Source: Wolfiporia cocos (taxonomy: Eukaryota > Basidiomycota > Agaricomycetes > Polyporales > Phaeolaceae). Taken from it: a stretch of DNA of 64,000 nucleotides. Below the pieces are notes generated by a model. It made no database searches. It was not told the DNA's origin and was given only the letters and a program-made list of their open reading frames with translations. The position numbers were made by a program, and so were the translations under genes. Of this stretch, positions 1-10,583 are shown piece after piece. The DNA lies in contig JACCLO010000014.1 of NCBI GenBank assembly GCA_029448655.1, positions 620,001 to 684,000 on the forward strand, read 5' to 3'. Every line of letters starts with the position of its first letter. The stretch's first letter is position 1.

Positions 1-2472
1 GGCACAATGCTGAGAATGCACATCGCCAGGGCAACGAGTCCGTTCCGACCATTCAGACCGCCCGTGTCTAACCGCCGCCAGATTGTAACAAGATTCACAT
101 CGGTTTCCTGGAGGCATGTCAGTAAGTGTCATTACTTGATAATATTAGTGGCGTACAGCATTCTGAGCAAGCTGATGGTGTGTTTCCAAGGCCATATGAT
201 CCTCTGAGAACTCGCCGAGGTAATGCAGATAGTCGGTGAAGGACTGAAACAGGTATATGTCTGCATTCATGCCAAGCATTCGCTTATAACACCGCTCCAA
301 CATTGCTGACAGTGAAGCTTCAGTAACGGCAGCATTGTCTTGGCGAAAACATTTCGTTCGAAGGTATGATTTCAAAACAACTGCGAGAATGAAGATCTCT
401 TGATTAGTTTGCTTCCATCGCTTCTCGAGACTATTGTGGATGACCTGGGTGACCTCTGCCTCATATGCAGGATCCGAGAAAAGATGATATAGGTGGCCAA
501 GTGTGAGGAGGATGGTATCGAGACGTGCATTATTGGCTTGTGTTGTATTGACCGCAATTGCGAGTGGCTGCAGATGACATTGAACTCTATTCACACGTCG
601 TAAGCACACGCACCCTGAGGCGTGATCAAAACATACCGGCGCAATTCATCCCAGAAATCGGGAGATAACAAAGTTCGTACAATTTCCTCTGCCTTCCGCT
701 TCGCTTCGGCCTTATCTCCCACACATAGGACCAAGACTTCTTTGGCACTGACTGCAAGTGTTCGCATCGGAGTTTCAAGGAGAAGAAGTCGGCGGAATGA
801 GAGGTAGTGTGTAGTCCATCGTGTAATGACAGGCATGACGAGTGCATATGCTTTTCCAAGTCTCGCCTTTGTCTCCTCCTTGAGCATTCCGAGGGCCCGG
901 TTGTGATTATTAAACCACTTTATGACTTCCACAGCGCGATCAAACACTGCCATGAATGGTAGTTTCAATTTGATATAATCAGAGACAATGAGATTCAACT
1001 GCACAAGGTGTAAGCATTGTTCGAACTGTAGGAAATTGCAATCTGACCTGGTGTGCCCAACATGCAACCACGACAATCCACGGGAAGAGATTATGTAATA
1101 ATCTACGCATCTTAACTGATTCGCCGCTGGAATCCGTACACCATGCAACGATCTTCGTCTCGAGAACCTCAACACAATATTTTATCTCAGCTTTGACAAT
1201 CTCAAGTAAGTTCTCAGCATTCTTTGGTTGTGATGAGATGTCAACGGCATTCAAAAGATATGGCTATGTGTCACGGTCAGTTTGTTTAGGTATGTCATCA
1301 TCTTGATAAGCTTACCGAATATTCAACATTAATCATGGATGCAACGAGAGATGTCCTCGCGACGTTTTTCCACCCATCTGATTGACTGGTGGCAAAGCGG
1401 CCTTTGACCCTTGCCTTCATATCAACTACCACACGTTGTGCTTCCTGCTCGAGAATTCTCCCTGCAAGCACTCGACGGCTAGGGAGAATGACTGCTGGAA
1501 GCCATGTAGCAAAGAAGTGCTGCCAAAAGGGATGGTCCACTGCTGCCCAAGCAATATTGCATGCAACGAGGAGCTGACACAGATCTGATGCGAATGCTGC
1601 CTGTATCGAGTCAGGATATGGTGCCACTTCAGCCGTCTGTCCATAGAATGGTGCGTCCACTTTCCGACGTTTGGAAACACGGTGCCCCACCTCTGAATTG
1701 CGGGCTAATAAGAGAAATAAAGCATTTAAGATATTAAAGAAAGTTATCAAAACAAATATATAGCACCTACAAGTTCAGGGGCTTGCGAACTAGTCGCTGA
1801 TGTTGCGGAAGCGATGCTCGCTAGGCTTGATTGTGCAGTGAGTGGTCGTTCAGAAAGAGAAATTCGATATCCATGGCTTGCCATGGAGATTGGAAGATGC
1901 TGATTCTCCTTTTCTTCAAGTTCACGCTGGATGTGTGCAATAGTAGAGTGTGCCGCATGATCTTTAGCAACATCATGGTGAGTCTGCGCTTCTTGTCTGA
2001 TAGCATCATCAATGTTCTGGCATTCACTGATGAGATGCCTCCGCAGATTCTTCATCTTCCCACAAAATGGTGGGATGATCATGGATTTGACTGCATCATT
2101 ATGAATGACATCGATCTTACAGCTGCTTGACTAGACACAACAGTACATACCGTGAGCCTCAACTGCTTCTTGACTTTGGAGTGAAGCTGTTTGTCCCAAG
2201 CTATAGGCACGACTCTCTTTGCTCATAGTTTTCTGGCGAACGCATGCTTTGCACCATGCTTCCTTGTTCGATGCATTACCTTTCCAGTGCCCACCTTTGA
2301 AGAAATGGGCCCAGAGGGGTGATTCCGAAGGCATCAGGAAGGAGGGGGTGCAGGACGACAATGCGATAGCACTAAAACTGTATATTTTGTGATATTGAGC
2401 ATACTCGCTGGCAGCGTACTTGCCGGTAGCATACTTGCTGGCAAGCAGATGTAACGTAATGATCCATTCCAA
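1..2472 (-). CDS. hAT-family transposase, 3' end beyond left window edge
   Basis: A cut-and-paste DNA transposase read leftwards in several exons. From the N-terminus: a Cys-rich segment around 2220-2330 (W..F....C..C, then a His/Cys pair near 2040) fits a BED zinc finger split by an intron near 2100-2150. The 1298-1750 exon has the FATSQSDGWKN block typical of the hAT catalytic core. 979-1254 carries AWCTDSSGESVK and a CWAHQ block. 157-609 has the all-alpha region (LQPLAIAVNTTQANNARLD). After a good intron (156 down to 108, GTACGC...CCTCCAG) the frame continues in 107-1 with LVALAMCILSIVP, the start of the hAT C-terminal dimerization domain. The last residues and the distal terminal repeat lie outside. 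Internal exon borders near 600, 1260 and 2100 are not resolved and no stop clearly breaks an exon, so it could be intact or a young relic. Confidence 0.75.
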
Positions 2473-2551
2473 TCAGCCACCGTCTCTAAGTATTATACGC
2501 ATAAAGCTATATTACCACCTAAGATAGGCACAACATCACGTGAGAATCACG

Positions 2552-2639
2552 CCTTGACCCGGGCGGGTCAATCGGTTTGACCAGGGGTCTTGACCCGGGT
2601 CAAACCGTTGACCCTGGGTCAAGAAAAGCCTTGACCCTG
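2552..2639 (-). repeat. hAT 5' terminal region with TTGACCC/GGGTCAA arrays
   Basis: Read on the minus strand this block starts CAGGGTCAAGGC, a typical hAT-style CAGGG terminus. It contains about seven GGGTCAA/TTGACC motifs in both orientations within 90 bp. Subterminal motif arrays of this kind usually bind the transposase. It lies directly upstream of the hAT gene that ends at 2472, so it is taken as that element's outer end. The partner terminus and the 8-bp duplication are outside the window and cannot be checked. Confidence 0.55.
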
Positions 2640-3528
2640 CCAACCCTGCTCCTCCCTGCAGGGCATCACTGATCAGAAGTTATCATCTTGTGCCTCTCTC
2701 ATAATTGATTGATTTCATTTTGCGCGTGCGCGGAAGCATCCTGAGTTGTCGTGCGCCTATCGGCCATATCCGGCCCGGGTCCAGTGACTATTCCTCTTAT
2801 GCTATATTCGGAGTTTTAAAAGTTACTGTCACCCACAGTTCTTCCAGACGGTACTGTATTGTTACTGTATTGTATTCAATACTGCCGTACGTCTGGTAAC
2901 GAGACTACCCCCGCAGCGCGCTCCGGGGATGGGGCTTTGAAGCCTCCCCCGCACCGGCGTGACACGTCCCCAAGCGCAGCCCGCGCGCAATCGACGGGCG
3001 ATCTGCGCCCGACTGGTTTATTGCCTGCGCGCGTTCCTGGCGGTGAGAACCGCCTGGGCTATCGTCGATGCCCGTCGTGCCCCGGAGATAGCAGCGAAGC
3101 AGGCGCAGCGTTCGCAGAGCACAAGGTGGGCGGGGCTTTTTTGTGGCGCGGTGCCCACGCCGGCGATGTCCAGAGTGGTCGTGGTGGGCTGGCCTGACGG
3201 ACCTGTCTCCAGGAGGGTGCGAGCGCATGCACTGCGCCGGGTCCGCTGCGCGGGCAAGCGGTGCGTGCGCACCTGTGAGGCCTGAGCCTGAGGATCTGTG
3301 CGCACGCTGAGCCGATAACTCCTACGTGATGGGCCGATTTGGAAGTGTAACGACTGTGTCACGTAACAGTCACGTATCGGAACGGGTTTGTATGATATCG
3401 TGACCATATCGTGACCAGACGGTAACTCCGACAGAGTTTGAGGTCGGCGTGGGCGCGTCGCGGTGGTTGAGTGTTCACGACTCAACTTAAGCCTCGATAC
3501 ATTCTCCTGCCGCTCCCTCTTGTTCACT
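2640..3528. other. GC-rich spacer and promoter region of kinase copy A
   Basis: I recognise no gene here. 2900-3300 is GC-rich with open frames on both strands that look like composition artefacts. From about 3413 the sequence (GTGACCAGACGGTAA, the Leu-rich leader and ACTATGGCGA) aligns with 31980-32109 upstream of kinase copy B. The duplicated segment and the shared promoter/5' UTR therefore begin near 3413. Confidence 0.5.
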
Positions 3529-5608
3529 ATGGCGACTAACCAGCGGCAACGCTTCATACCTGTTGCTGTGGTTGATTTCTTCATCGATGACCATTGCCCC
3601 TATTTCCTCTATGATCGTCCTCTCTTAGCACCCTTCGAACCTCAAGAGACGACCATAGATCAGGTTTGTGATTGGGTCGCTGAGGAAAGGAAAGCGGATC
3701 CAGCTTTGGTTACTCTGTGGAAGGTTTGTCGCCAACGTATCTTCACGTATTGCATTCAATCAACGCCTGGAACAGCCGAAGGAGTATCTCACTCGCAAGA
3801 ATATGAACCAGCTTGGAGAGTTCCTTAAAGACAATGACTATAAACTTGAGGCCTTCTGCGATAATATTACAGAAAATGGCGAGGATCTCTTCAGCTCCTT
3901 GTTCCCTGAGCAGTCAAGACCGCGTGATGCCAAGTTGCCACTGCTTGTGGCACGAGTCCGAAAGCAGCAAGAAGATAAGACGTCGAAGCAGAAGAGAGAC
4001 GATCAAGAAACCCGTGAAGAGATGGATGAGGATGAAGAACGGGATGTTCTCACTGAGATGATCAAGCGTGCGTGCCTATTCATGGTCCCTGAATCTACCC
4101 TGACTGCTATTTGATAGAATTCAATCGCTCAAAGAAGGAAGACCGTGACTCGCCGTCCCAATCGGCCAAACCCACAAACTATCTCAAACACCAGAATGGC
4201 AGCGCACCTATCCTTGACGGCCGGTATGGCGAACATCCGACGTCGCTTGCCCCTCCCATCGAGATATATCATCCGGCCTTCGCAGCCTTCGTTGGTAATT
4301 ACCATAACGAGTCCCTCACACCGCCTGCAGATCTCGTTGCAGCAACATCTAAATTCATGGACGACATGTCTCAAATAACATCGCTGGAACATAATCGCAA
4401 GAGCACGCGTGAACATCTCGTTCGCCTCCTCGACATCGTCGTCGATCAGAACGCCAACAAGAACAAAACGATTGCAGACCACTACGTGACGTATGACCGC
4501 GAAACTCAACCCCTAGTCAAGGCCGCACTTGCAATCATTGAGGAGAAGGCTGAGCTCGGCCAGAGCTCCGAACCCTCTGTCCAGGGCGAGTTCTCCTACC
4601 TTCATTACTGGACTCAGGACGATAGACAGGTACGTATGCATGTGCCCTCCACCTATGCTATGTTTCTAACAGGAAGATTCGTTTCAGGGATTGTTCGACG
4701 CATGCTTCTGTCCCTCCTTCATCATTTCTGTGGCTGGTCCCTGGTTCTCCGTGTGCGGAAGCATCCACACAACCCACCCCATCGTACACCGGTTGTCCTC
4801 TTTCGAATGGCTAGGTCAGAGTCGCATCATCGACGACGACCGTGTGCATCGTCTGGCTCGCATGTTCTACGCGCTTCGTTTGGCGATTAGGAAGCTCAAA
4901 GAGTGGTACAAGACTCTCGTCGTCCCCGACGTCAGGCACGGCCCGAGTCCGGCCAGGTTCTATCCCTTGGCGAATAAGTGCAAATTGCCCGACGATGAGG
5001 TCCTAGAATTTTGCTACGAGAAGCCACTTAAGGGCTCCGAGCCTGAATGCGTGACTTTCCTGGTTTCGGACCGCAACGACCGGGCTCGACGGTTCGTGGT
5101 CAAGTTTGTCGAGCGGTACGGTGTGGATGCACATCGGCTGCTTGCGAGCCACGGATATGCCCCAAAACTGCTCTATTACGGGCCCGTCTGGCCCGATGAG
5201 TTGGAGCAGAGGGGCGTTGGCCCACGTAAGATGGTCGTCATGGAATTCATCGAGGGTAAGACGACTGTTAAGAGGTACCCAGACGGCTATATCCCACAAG
5301 GCGTCGTGGATGCTGTGGAGGCGGCCTTGGATCTTTTACACGACGGGGAGAGGAAGATGGTCTACGGCGATTTACGGGAACCGAACATCATGGTCGAAGA
5401 TGGAGCCGTGAAGGGGAAAGAGAAGGAGGGGACGAAGATTGTCGATTTTGACTGGGCAGGGATCGAGGGAGAGGTGAGGTACCCATTTCATCTGTCTGAT
5501 CCTGTCAAGCGGGGCATCAAGGGGGTGGATGACTACGAGTTGATTCAAGCGTCCCATGACCGCGCGAGGCTGGAGAAGTTGAAGGGCAGGGTGAAGCAGG
5601 TAGTATAG
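3529..5608 (+). CDS. kinase-like domain protein, copy A (4 exons)
   Basis: A kinase-like protein of 639 residues, built from exons 3529-3723, 3776-4067, 4118-4629 and 4688-5608. The introns are 50-58 bp, start GTTTGT, GTGCGT and GTACGT, end in AG, and leave one continuous frame. The N-terminal half is the helical extension often seen in Agaricomycete kinase-like proteins (PPIEIYHPAF; SFIISVAGPWFSVCGS; RMFYALRLAIRKLKEWY). The C-terminal third is a kinase fold: a beta-3-like lysine in RRFVVKFVE (about residue 470), a GDLREPNIMV catalytic loop (about 558, with Asp and Asn in place of HRD...N) and DFDWAG in place of DFG (about 586). No glycine-rich loop is obvious, so activity and substrate are open. 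Codons are clean and nothing is broken. The copy at 32107-34186 has the same exon structure base for base. Confidence 0.85.
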
Positions 5609-6008
5609 ACTGTCGTATCTGGTTCTATCCGTAGGATGTCTTGCTGCATGTTGCACCTGTTGCTTTCTTTGTCCATGTTACCTTGCTTACCGGTGTTAAT
5701 GTACCACCTTGAGGTTAGTCCTTATGCTGTTCATCCGGCAAATTGGACATACCAAGGGTATCCTGACATGAGAGCCCTTCAGTGGCATGGTGGGGTTCCC
5801 TACCACCAATCACGCATTTAGTGCATGGCTGATATGTGCTGATCATACTGCAGTTCTACTCCAGTTCAAGTGCCCACAAGGCAATACGACCTCTGGTTCG
5901 CACCTTGTGGCGGTGTTGTATCTTATTTCCAAGATTAGTAATTACAAATGAACCGCTGGGCCGTCAACGGCATCAGCAAAACGCGAGATGACTTACCAGT
6001 GCTGGAGG
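5609..6008 (+). other. 3' flank of kinase copy A; empty site of the large hAT insertion
   Basis: Non-coding. 5609-5758 matches 34187-34325 apart from a 9-bp tandem CTTGCTTAC unit near 5681. At 5751-5765 the sequence reads ATACCAAGGGTATCC without interruption; in copy B the 18.7-kb hAT sits exactly after ATACCAAG. 5759-5942 matches 53048-53226 and 5936-6008 matches 53871-53949, so copy A also keeps the empty site of the solo LTR at 53227-53870. Confidence 0.8.
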
Positions 6009-6615
6009 TAGTGATGTGCAGGGCCCGGCCCGGCCCAAAAGCCCCGGCTTTGGCCTGGCTTTGGACGGCCCACGGCCTTCCAAAGCCTCAGGCCGGGCCC
6101 TCACTGACGGCTCACGGCTTGGCCCGGCCTAGGCCGGGGCCGAGCCGGGGCCTACCACTGCTAGGATAGTCATCACTAAAAGTTTGAAGTACATCATTTT
6201 CAGCTGCTCCTTGATGAAAAGAAACATTGAGTGTCAAAATAACCTTCCACTGGCACAGCGTTCAGTAGCGCACCTGCCACATGGGTATTGTATAGGCGCC
6301 CAACAGTGCATGGGAGGCTTCAACGTTAAGGATTTGACTTATGGGCCTTTTCTTTGGTTTGAAATAAGCAATACAGAGGCACTACATTGGAGTTGAGCAT
6401 ATTGCTATCATGTACAAACTTATATTGTAATTGCTGGACATTGTATCCATTAGAGCCACCAGGCCGGGGCTCAACGGCTCGGCCCCGCTCGGCCTGAGAC
6501 ACGAGCCGGGCCCTGGGCCGTTTCAAGCCGTTGTGTAAAGCCCGGCTTGGCCCGGCCCAAGTAGGGCCCGGCCCGGCTCGGCTCACGGCCTAAAGCCGGG
6601 CCTGGCACATCACTA
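6009..6615. mobile_element. hAT-type MITE, copy 1
   Basis: A 607-bp element with terminal inverted repeats TAGTGATGTGC...GCACATCACTA. Blocks of CCCGGC/GCCGGG about 120-150 bp long lie at both ends, and the middle is AT-rich. It has no coding capacity. Two related copies at 34857-39865 (itself interrupted) and 40742-41356 have clear 8-bp target duplications, which assigns the family to hAT. For this copy the flanks (GCTGGAGG / CTGGTAAG) do not match cleanly, so one side has changed since insertion. Confidence 0.8.
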
Positions 6616-6938
6616 CTGGTAAGCTAATCAACAGACTGGTATAGAATTGTCGTTTGGTAGTCAGGCTGGCATATGATATGCAAGGGGCAGTCGCAGCTTA
6701 CCTATGTAGATATACTGTAACCTGTGTGCAGTTTGCGCCTTGCACGGGGTACAAGCGCTAGGCCGAACATTTGCTTACTAAGCAAGTGGGGAGGAACAAG
6801 AGATGCGTAAGCACATTCGCGCAACACCTCCTTTTTGAAGGCCCTCATAGCTCACTGCAAAAACCAGTTTTCTGAAATTTCCGACCGCATACAACGATCC
6901 ACAGCTTCGTACAATACACCTGAGACCCTCTCCTGAAC
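6616..6938 (+). other. upstream region of DIRS-like locus A
   Basis: No gene is recognised. The stretch lies between the MITE and the first ATG of the DIRS-like gag at 6939. It presumably contains the element's 5' end, but I see no direct or inverted terminal repeat that would fix its boundary. Locus B has no matching sequence here. Confidence 0.35.
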
Positions 6939-7117
6939 ATGACCGACGGCAATTACCCACCCGGGGCTGGAGAAAAAGACACCAACCAATTGATAAACGA
7001 TTTTTCCACTCCCAACCCGCCGCCAAGCAACAACGACGCCACGCCCACCACCGCCATCATCGCCGACATCAACGAACATCGCATGGCTAACAATCGATCC
7101 CGCGCAACCTGGCGCGC
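6939..7117 (+). pseudogene. DIRS-like gag, 5' piece (locus A)
   Basis: The frame opens with MTDGNYPPGAGEK and runs 59 codons to ATWR, then is cut by the LTR-A copy at 7118. Its continuation is not downstream but on the minus strand at 9156 going left: after removal of one CGCGC duplication the frame goes from TWR straight into AAGEGDVSDNES. This is therefore the N-terminus of the gag-like protein whose other parts are at 8979-9156, 7892-8736 and 26848 onwards. It is Pro/Asn/Thr-rich and probably disordered. Assignment to gag rests on its continuity with the zinc-knuckle part. Confidence 0.65.
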
Positions 7118-7825
7118 TGTTACGGGTCGAATACCCGTTCGTATATTCGAGTCGCGAATATAAATCGTTCTTCTGCACGTAGGCACGCAGCCGTGTGCAA
7201 GGCAAATACTCGTTAGATGCCTTCGGGTCCTAAGTGAAGTCCTTAGGAGATCGGTTAATATCCAATACGCGTTAGAGGATATAATCTGTTCAAGTGCGAG
7301 TCGAATAGAATATAAGACTCGCCTAAGTCCGAGAAGTCGGTGTGCACTTCGAGGACTTAGTCGTTCGATTGCTCAAGTGAAAAATACTGAGCGTAGTTTC
7401 CTACGTTTGAGAACGAGTATAAGACTTCTTGTTTGTACAACAAGGTCGAGCTAAAGAGCCTCGACAGTAAGTACACGAGTTTATATACTACGTTAGCTTT
7501 CAGGGGTCAAGCCTGTCCCAGATGTCACCGCTACTATCTACGCTATAGTACCAAACGTTTGATAAGTATGTAATGATATATCCGAGACGATAGATAGGAA
7601 TGATGGCGGTTGAACGCCATCTATCAGCTAATAAACGATGAACATGAAACGGTGGCAGAGTTGGATCTGCCAGCGATGAAACGCGCCCTATAGACTAGTA
7701 CAACTGGGGATGCACCCAGTAGAGTCACGAGTAGCCAGGGGAGTTGGTTGCGCAACGAGTCCCTGTATCGTATTCGACCGGTGGTGAGTTCTGCAGATAT
7801 TCGAAAAATCAAAATAATCGTAACA
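7118..7825 (-). repeat. LTR-A, left partner of the inversion
   Basis: A 708-bp LTR beginning TGTTACGGGTCG and ending AATAATCGTAACA; relative to the gypsy-1 element it is reversed. Its left flank is CGCGC and its right flank CCTAA, so it lacks a TSD as it stands. The matching CGCGC lies, inverted, next to the 5' LTR of the gypsy element at 9157. The ...AATAATCG... ending is shared only with the two LTRs of gypsy 1. Confidence 0.9.
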
Positions 7826-7891
7826 CCTAAGTGCAGAAGAACGATCTATATTCGCGACTCGAATATACGAACGGGTATTCGGCCTGTAACA

Positions 7892-8736
7892 CTCCTGTCT
7901 CGTGCGGTCAGTAACGAGTCGTTTCTGGTGCCATGTGCACCGGACTGGTTGGCCAATTTCGAGCGTAGTTGCTGAGCACTTTGCCGCGACGTGACCACCC
8001 CTCCCACAGATAAGGCAGAACGGTCCGGAGGGTAGAGGCCGGCTGCCTTCCAGAAAGGGCCTCCGTTCGCCGAGACCGCAAGAGTCGCTGTAGGCGTGGT
8101 ATTGAGGCGGGGGATCGCGGATACTGCTTTAGGATTTTTCCTCCAACACCTGTAGGCGAATTTTGTGGGAACGGTTCCGGTATTCGACTGACGAGGTGCT
8201 GAAGGCGGTCGGCTTGTTCATGTATGCGCGTCAAACCTCAATGTCAAAACACAAAATGTTGCGCGAGAAGTCAGGGGTGCCCGTGAGGAACTCAAAGTGG
8301 TCCTGGAAGTGCTTCACGACTGCCAGTTCAGCAATTCTCTTGTAGACCTTCAGCATGTTCCGCCAAGCCTCAGTAAAATTGCTCGCGGGCAGGGTCTCTT
8401 CCGCAGGCCAGCACGACAGATCCAGCACGTCCCGCTTAACGCCCTCCCAGTTCTGCAGATGCTTGACTTTAACAGAGCCGGGGTTACAGTGCATCGTACG
8501 GATGGCCTTGGAAGTTGTAATCGTTAGCGGGATATGGATGCGGTTGCGCGCCAGCTCGGAAAAGGCGCACGGAATTTCGAAGCCCTTCTCGCTGAATAAG
8601 TCGTCTTGGGCTTCGCTGGCCAACGTTAGCAGGCGCTCGTCAGCGGCACGCTTGGGATCGGAAGAAGATGCCGGGTTCAATTGGTTGGTGTGGGAACCGT
8701 ACATTTGGTTAACGGTTTGCAGGTATGCCAGTCGGG
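7892..8736 (-). pseudogene. DIRS-like gag, middle piece (locus A, inverted)
   Basis: Read leftwards from 8736, the frame gives a helical capsid-like stretch including SEKGFEIPCAFSELARNRIH, HLQNWEGVKRDVLDL and a TEAWRNMLKVYKRIAELAVV helix. It is interrupted by a TGA after CFDIEV (about 8232; the locus B copy has CGA there), so this copy is broken. Further left comes a zinc-knuckle-bearing tail (CX2CX4HX4C in locus B at 57800-57850) that ends at the AGGAG site at 7892. The protein is the nucleic-acid-binding structural protein of a tyrosine-recombinase or DIRS-like retroelement. That identity is inferred from the linked reverse transcriptase at 26848-28060. Confidence 0.65.
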
Positions 8737-8973
8737 TGTCACAGAATATTAGGGGCTTGGAAACCCCAGTGGCACAACATACCATAAGGCATAACCGCGC
8801 AACGGTATAAGCCAAATACCTAAGGGCAAGCGCCCAGCGTGGGAATATGAACTACACATATAGTGTGTCCCGCCTATAACAGCAGAGCTGTTATAGCGGC
8901 CCTTTTGGCTAAGGGGTGTTGGACGTATGTCCCCGCAGACGCCGGTCTGGGACTGCCGGTAAAATCTGTGACA
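8737..8973 (-). repeat. solo LTR-E, 237 bp
   Basis: TGTCACAGAATATTAGGGG ... AAAATCTGTGACA, with a perfect 5-bp duplication TCGGG on both sides (8732-8736 and 8974-8978), sitting inside the DIRS-like gag frame. Locus B carries the same LTR at the same gag position (54072-55735, interrupted by two others). The insertion therefore predates the duplication of the locus. Confidence 0.9.
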
Positions 8974-8978
8974 TCGGG

Positions 8979-9156
8979 ACTGGGGCAAGAGGGCCGAGGC
9001 CACTTGTCCCACGCGAATGACGGCGTCCAGGCGAGGATCTGTTGCCGGTGCTGGGGGGGAGATCTGTATGTTAGCGATGTCACTTAGGGGGGCGCTCGCA
9101 TCTCCGATCTCCATTAGCGACTCATTGTCAGATACATCCCCTTCTCCCGCCGCGCG
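8979..9156 (-). pseudogene. DIRS-like gag, second piece (locus A, inverted)
   Basis: Read leftwards this gives AAGEGDVSDNESLMEIGDAS and then a stretch ending ALLPQS at the LTR-E insertion. It joins in frame to the piece at 6939-7117 on one side (across CGCGC) and to the 8736-7892 piece on the other (across TCGGG). No stop is seen. This part is missing from locus B. Confidence 0.6.
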
Positions 9157-9864
9157 TGTTACGATTATTTTGATTTTTCGAATATCTGCAGAACTCACCA
9201 CCGGTCGAATACGATACAGGGACTCGTTGCGCAACCAACTCCCCTGGCTACTCGTGACTCTACTGGGTGCATCCCCAGTTGTACTAGTCTATAGGGCGCG
9301 TTTCATCGCTGGCAGATCCAACTCTGCCACCGTTTCATGTTCATCGTTTATTAGCTGATAGATGGCGTTCAACCGCCATCATTCCTATCTATCGTCTCGG
9401 ATATATCATTACATACTTATCAAACGTTTGGTACTATAGCGTAGATAGTAGCGGTGACATCTGGGACAGGCTTGACCCCTGAAAGCTAACGTAGTATATA
9501 AACTCGTGTACTTACTGTCGAGGCTCTTTAGCTCGACCTTGTTGTACAAACAAGAAGTCTTATACTCGTTCTCAAACGTAGGAAACTACGCTCAGTATTT
9601 TTCACTTGAGCAATCGAACGACTAAGTCCTCGAAGTGCACACCGACTTCTCGGACTTAGGCGAGTCTTATATTCTATTCGACTCGCACTTGAACAGATTA
9701 TATCCTCTAACGCGTATTGGATATTAACCGATCTCCTAAGGACTTCACTTAGGACCCGAAGGCATCTAACGAGTATTTGCCTTGCACACGGCTGCGTGCC
9801 TACGTGCAGAAGAACGATTTATATTCGCGACTCGAATATACGAACGGGTATTCGACCCGTAACA
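9157..9864 (+). repeat. 5' LTR of gypsy 1 (LTR-A)
   Basis: It starts TGTTACGATTATTTTG and ends ATTCGACCCGTAACA. Two strong hairpins sit at its 3' end: ATATTCG/CGAATAT (9821-9839) and ACGGGT/ACCCGT (9844-9860). They lie just before the primer-binding site and so belong to the U5 region that would be folded during self-priming. Confidence 0.95.
9495..9540 (+). promoter_or_regulatory. TATA box and inferred transcript start of gypsy 1
   Basis: TATATAAA at 9495-9502 is the best TATA box in the LTR. AGCTCGACCTT at 9530-9540 is the stretch complementary to the primer-binding site. If that complement marks the RNA 5' end, as in Tf1, transcription starts at A9530, 35 nt after the start of the TATA box, which is a normal spacing. 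Confidence 0.6.
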
Positions 9865-9865
9865 G

Positions 9866-9876
9866 AAGGTCGAGCT
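9866..9876 (+). promoter_or_regulatory. primer-binding site, self-priming type
   Basis: AAGGTCGAGCT, one nucleotide after the LTR, is the exact reverse complement of 9530-9540 inside the LTR. It does not start with TGG, so an ordinary tRNA 3' end is not the primer. Eleven nucleotides is the length used by Tf1. Gypsy 2 keeps the same site at its 5' LTR (around 25418-25428). Confidence 0.7.
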
Positions 9877-10583
9877 CATCACACCCTCACCTACCACGGT
9901 GTAAGGGCACATGATATTTGGACCAGAATTCCCAGCACGACTGATTGAACTCTTGCCCGAGGACATTCAGGGAGTCTACAGACTCAACCGATACGAGTGG
10001 ACTGACACCATTGGAGCCTTCCGTAACCGCGGAGGAATTGTTGTCATTCCAAGAGAAGATAGGGCATCGAAGTGGGTAGAAATATACCCCTCCGCAAGAA
10101 CGACCGCTTGGGAAATAACGCGTGAAGCGTTCGAACGATTCGGAGAAATCCCTCCGATGTCAACCGCGACGTTGACCGAAAACGAAACCGAAACCATCAA
10201 CAGAACCTTCGATGCCGATGGAAATACGAATCAGCCTTCGGGCGCCACAGGAATGGCAGGAATTGAGCGCATCGGAGATGATGGGAGAAATCCTGGAAAC
10301 CTTACAGGAACAGATAACAGCCAGACCGGAGGACAGGACCCTCCAGGATTTATATCTGCTTTTGCGCAGAGTGGGATTGGGTCTATGGCTGGAGGAACAG
10401 ACCTCTTTGGAAACCCCCCACAGAACGCACCCGGAATGGGTAGCGGAAGAAATCTGTCTTGGACTAACCCAAGCGGAGGAATGGGAACGACAAACCCAGG
10501 AACGTGGCCTTCAGGCCTATTTGGACGAACCTCCGCAGGTACAAGCGGAGAAGGACTGGGAGGAAACTTCGGACTCGGAGGAG

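Larger units (their letters stand above)
7826..9156. other. 1.33-kb segment inverted between two opposed LTRs
   Basis: The segment lies between two 708-bp LTR-A copies in opposite orientation (7118-7825 and 9157-9864). From left to right it holds the tip of another LTR-A (7826-7891), DIRS-like gag reading leftwards (7892-8736), the 237-bp LTR-E (8737-8973) and more gag (8979-9156). Reversing it puts CGCGC on both sides of the left LTR and TTAGG on both sides of the gypsy-1 element, rejoins the split LTR tip to 19459, and restores the gag frame. Confidence 0.8.

Noticed and set aside
2959..3285. Overlapping GC-rich frames on both strands taken as a small gene
   Set aside because: All six frames are long here because of base composition; no motif, intron or conservation supports any of them.
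3018..3584. A 188-codon minus-strand frame over the kinase 5' region
   Set aside because: GC-driven open frame overlapping the promoter and first exon of the kinase gene; no motif, and not preserved in copy B.
6009..6623. An 8-bp target duplication for MITE copy 1
   Set aside because: Candidate flanks GCTGGAGG and CTGGTAAG share only part of the sequence; not claimed.
9181..9358. About 60-codon frames recurring in every LTR-A (starting MIFRISAEL or MRNESLYRIR)
   Set aside because: They recur because the LTR recurs. They are short, lie in both directions and show no domain.
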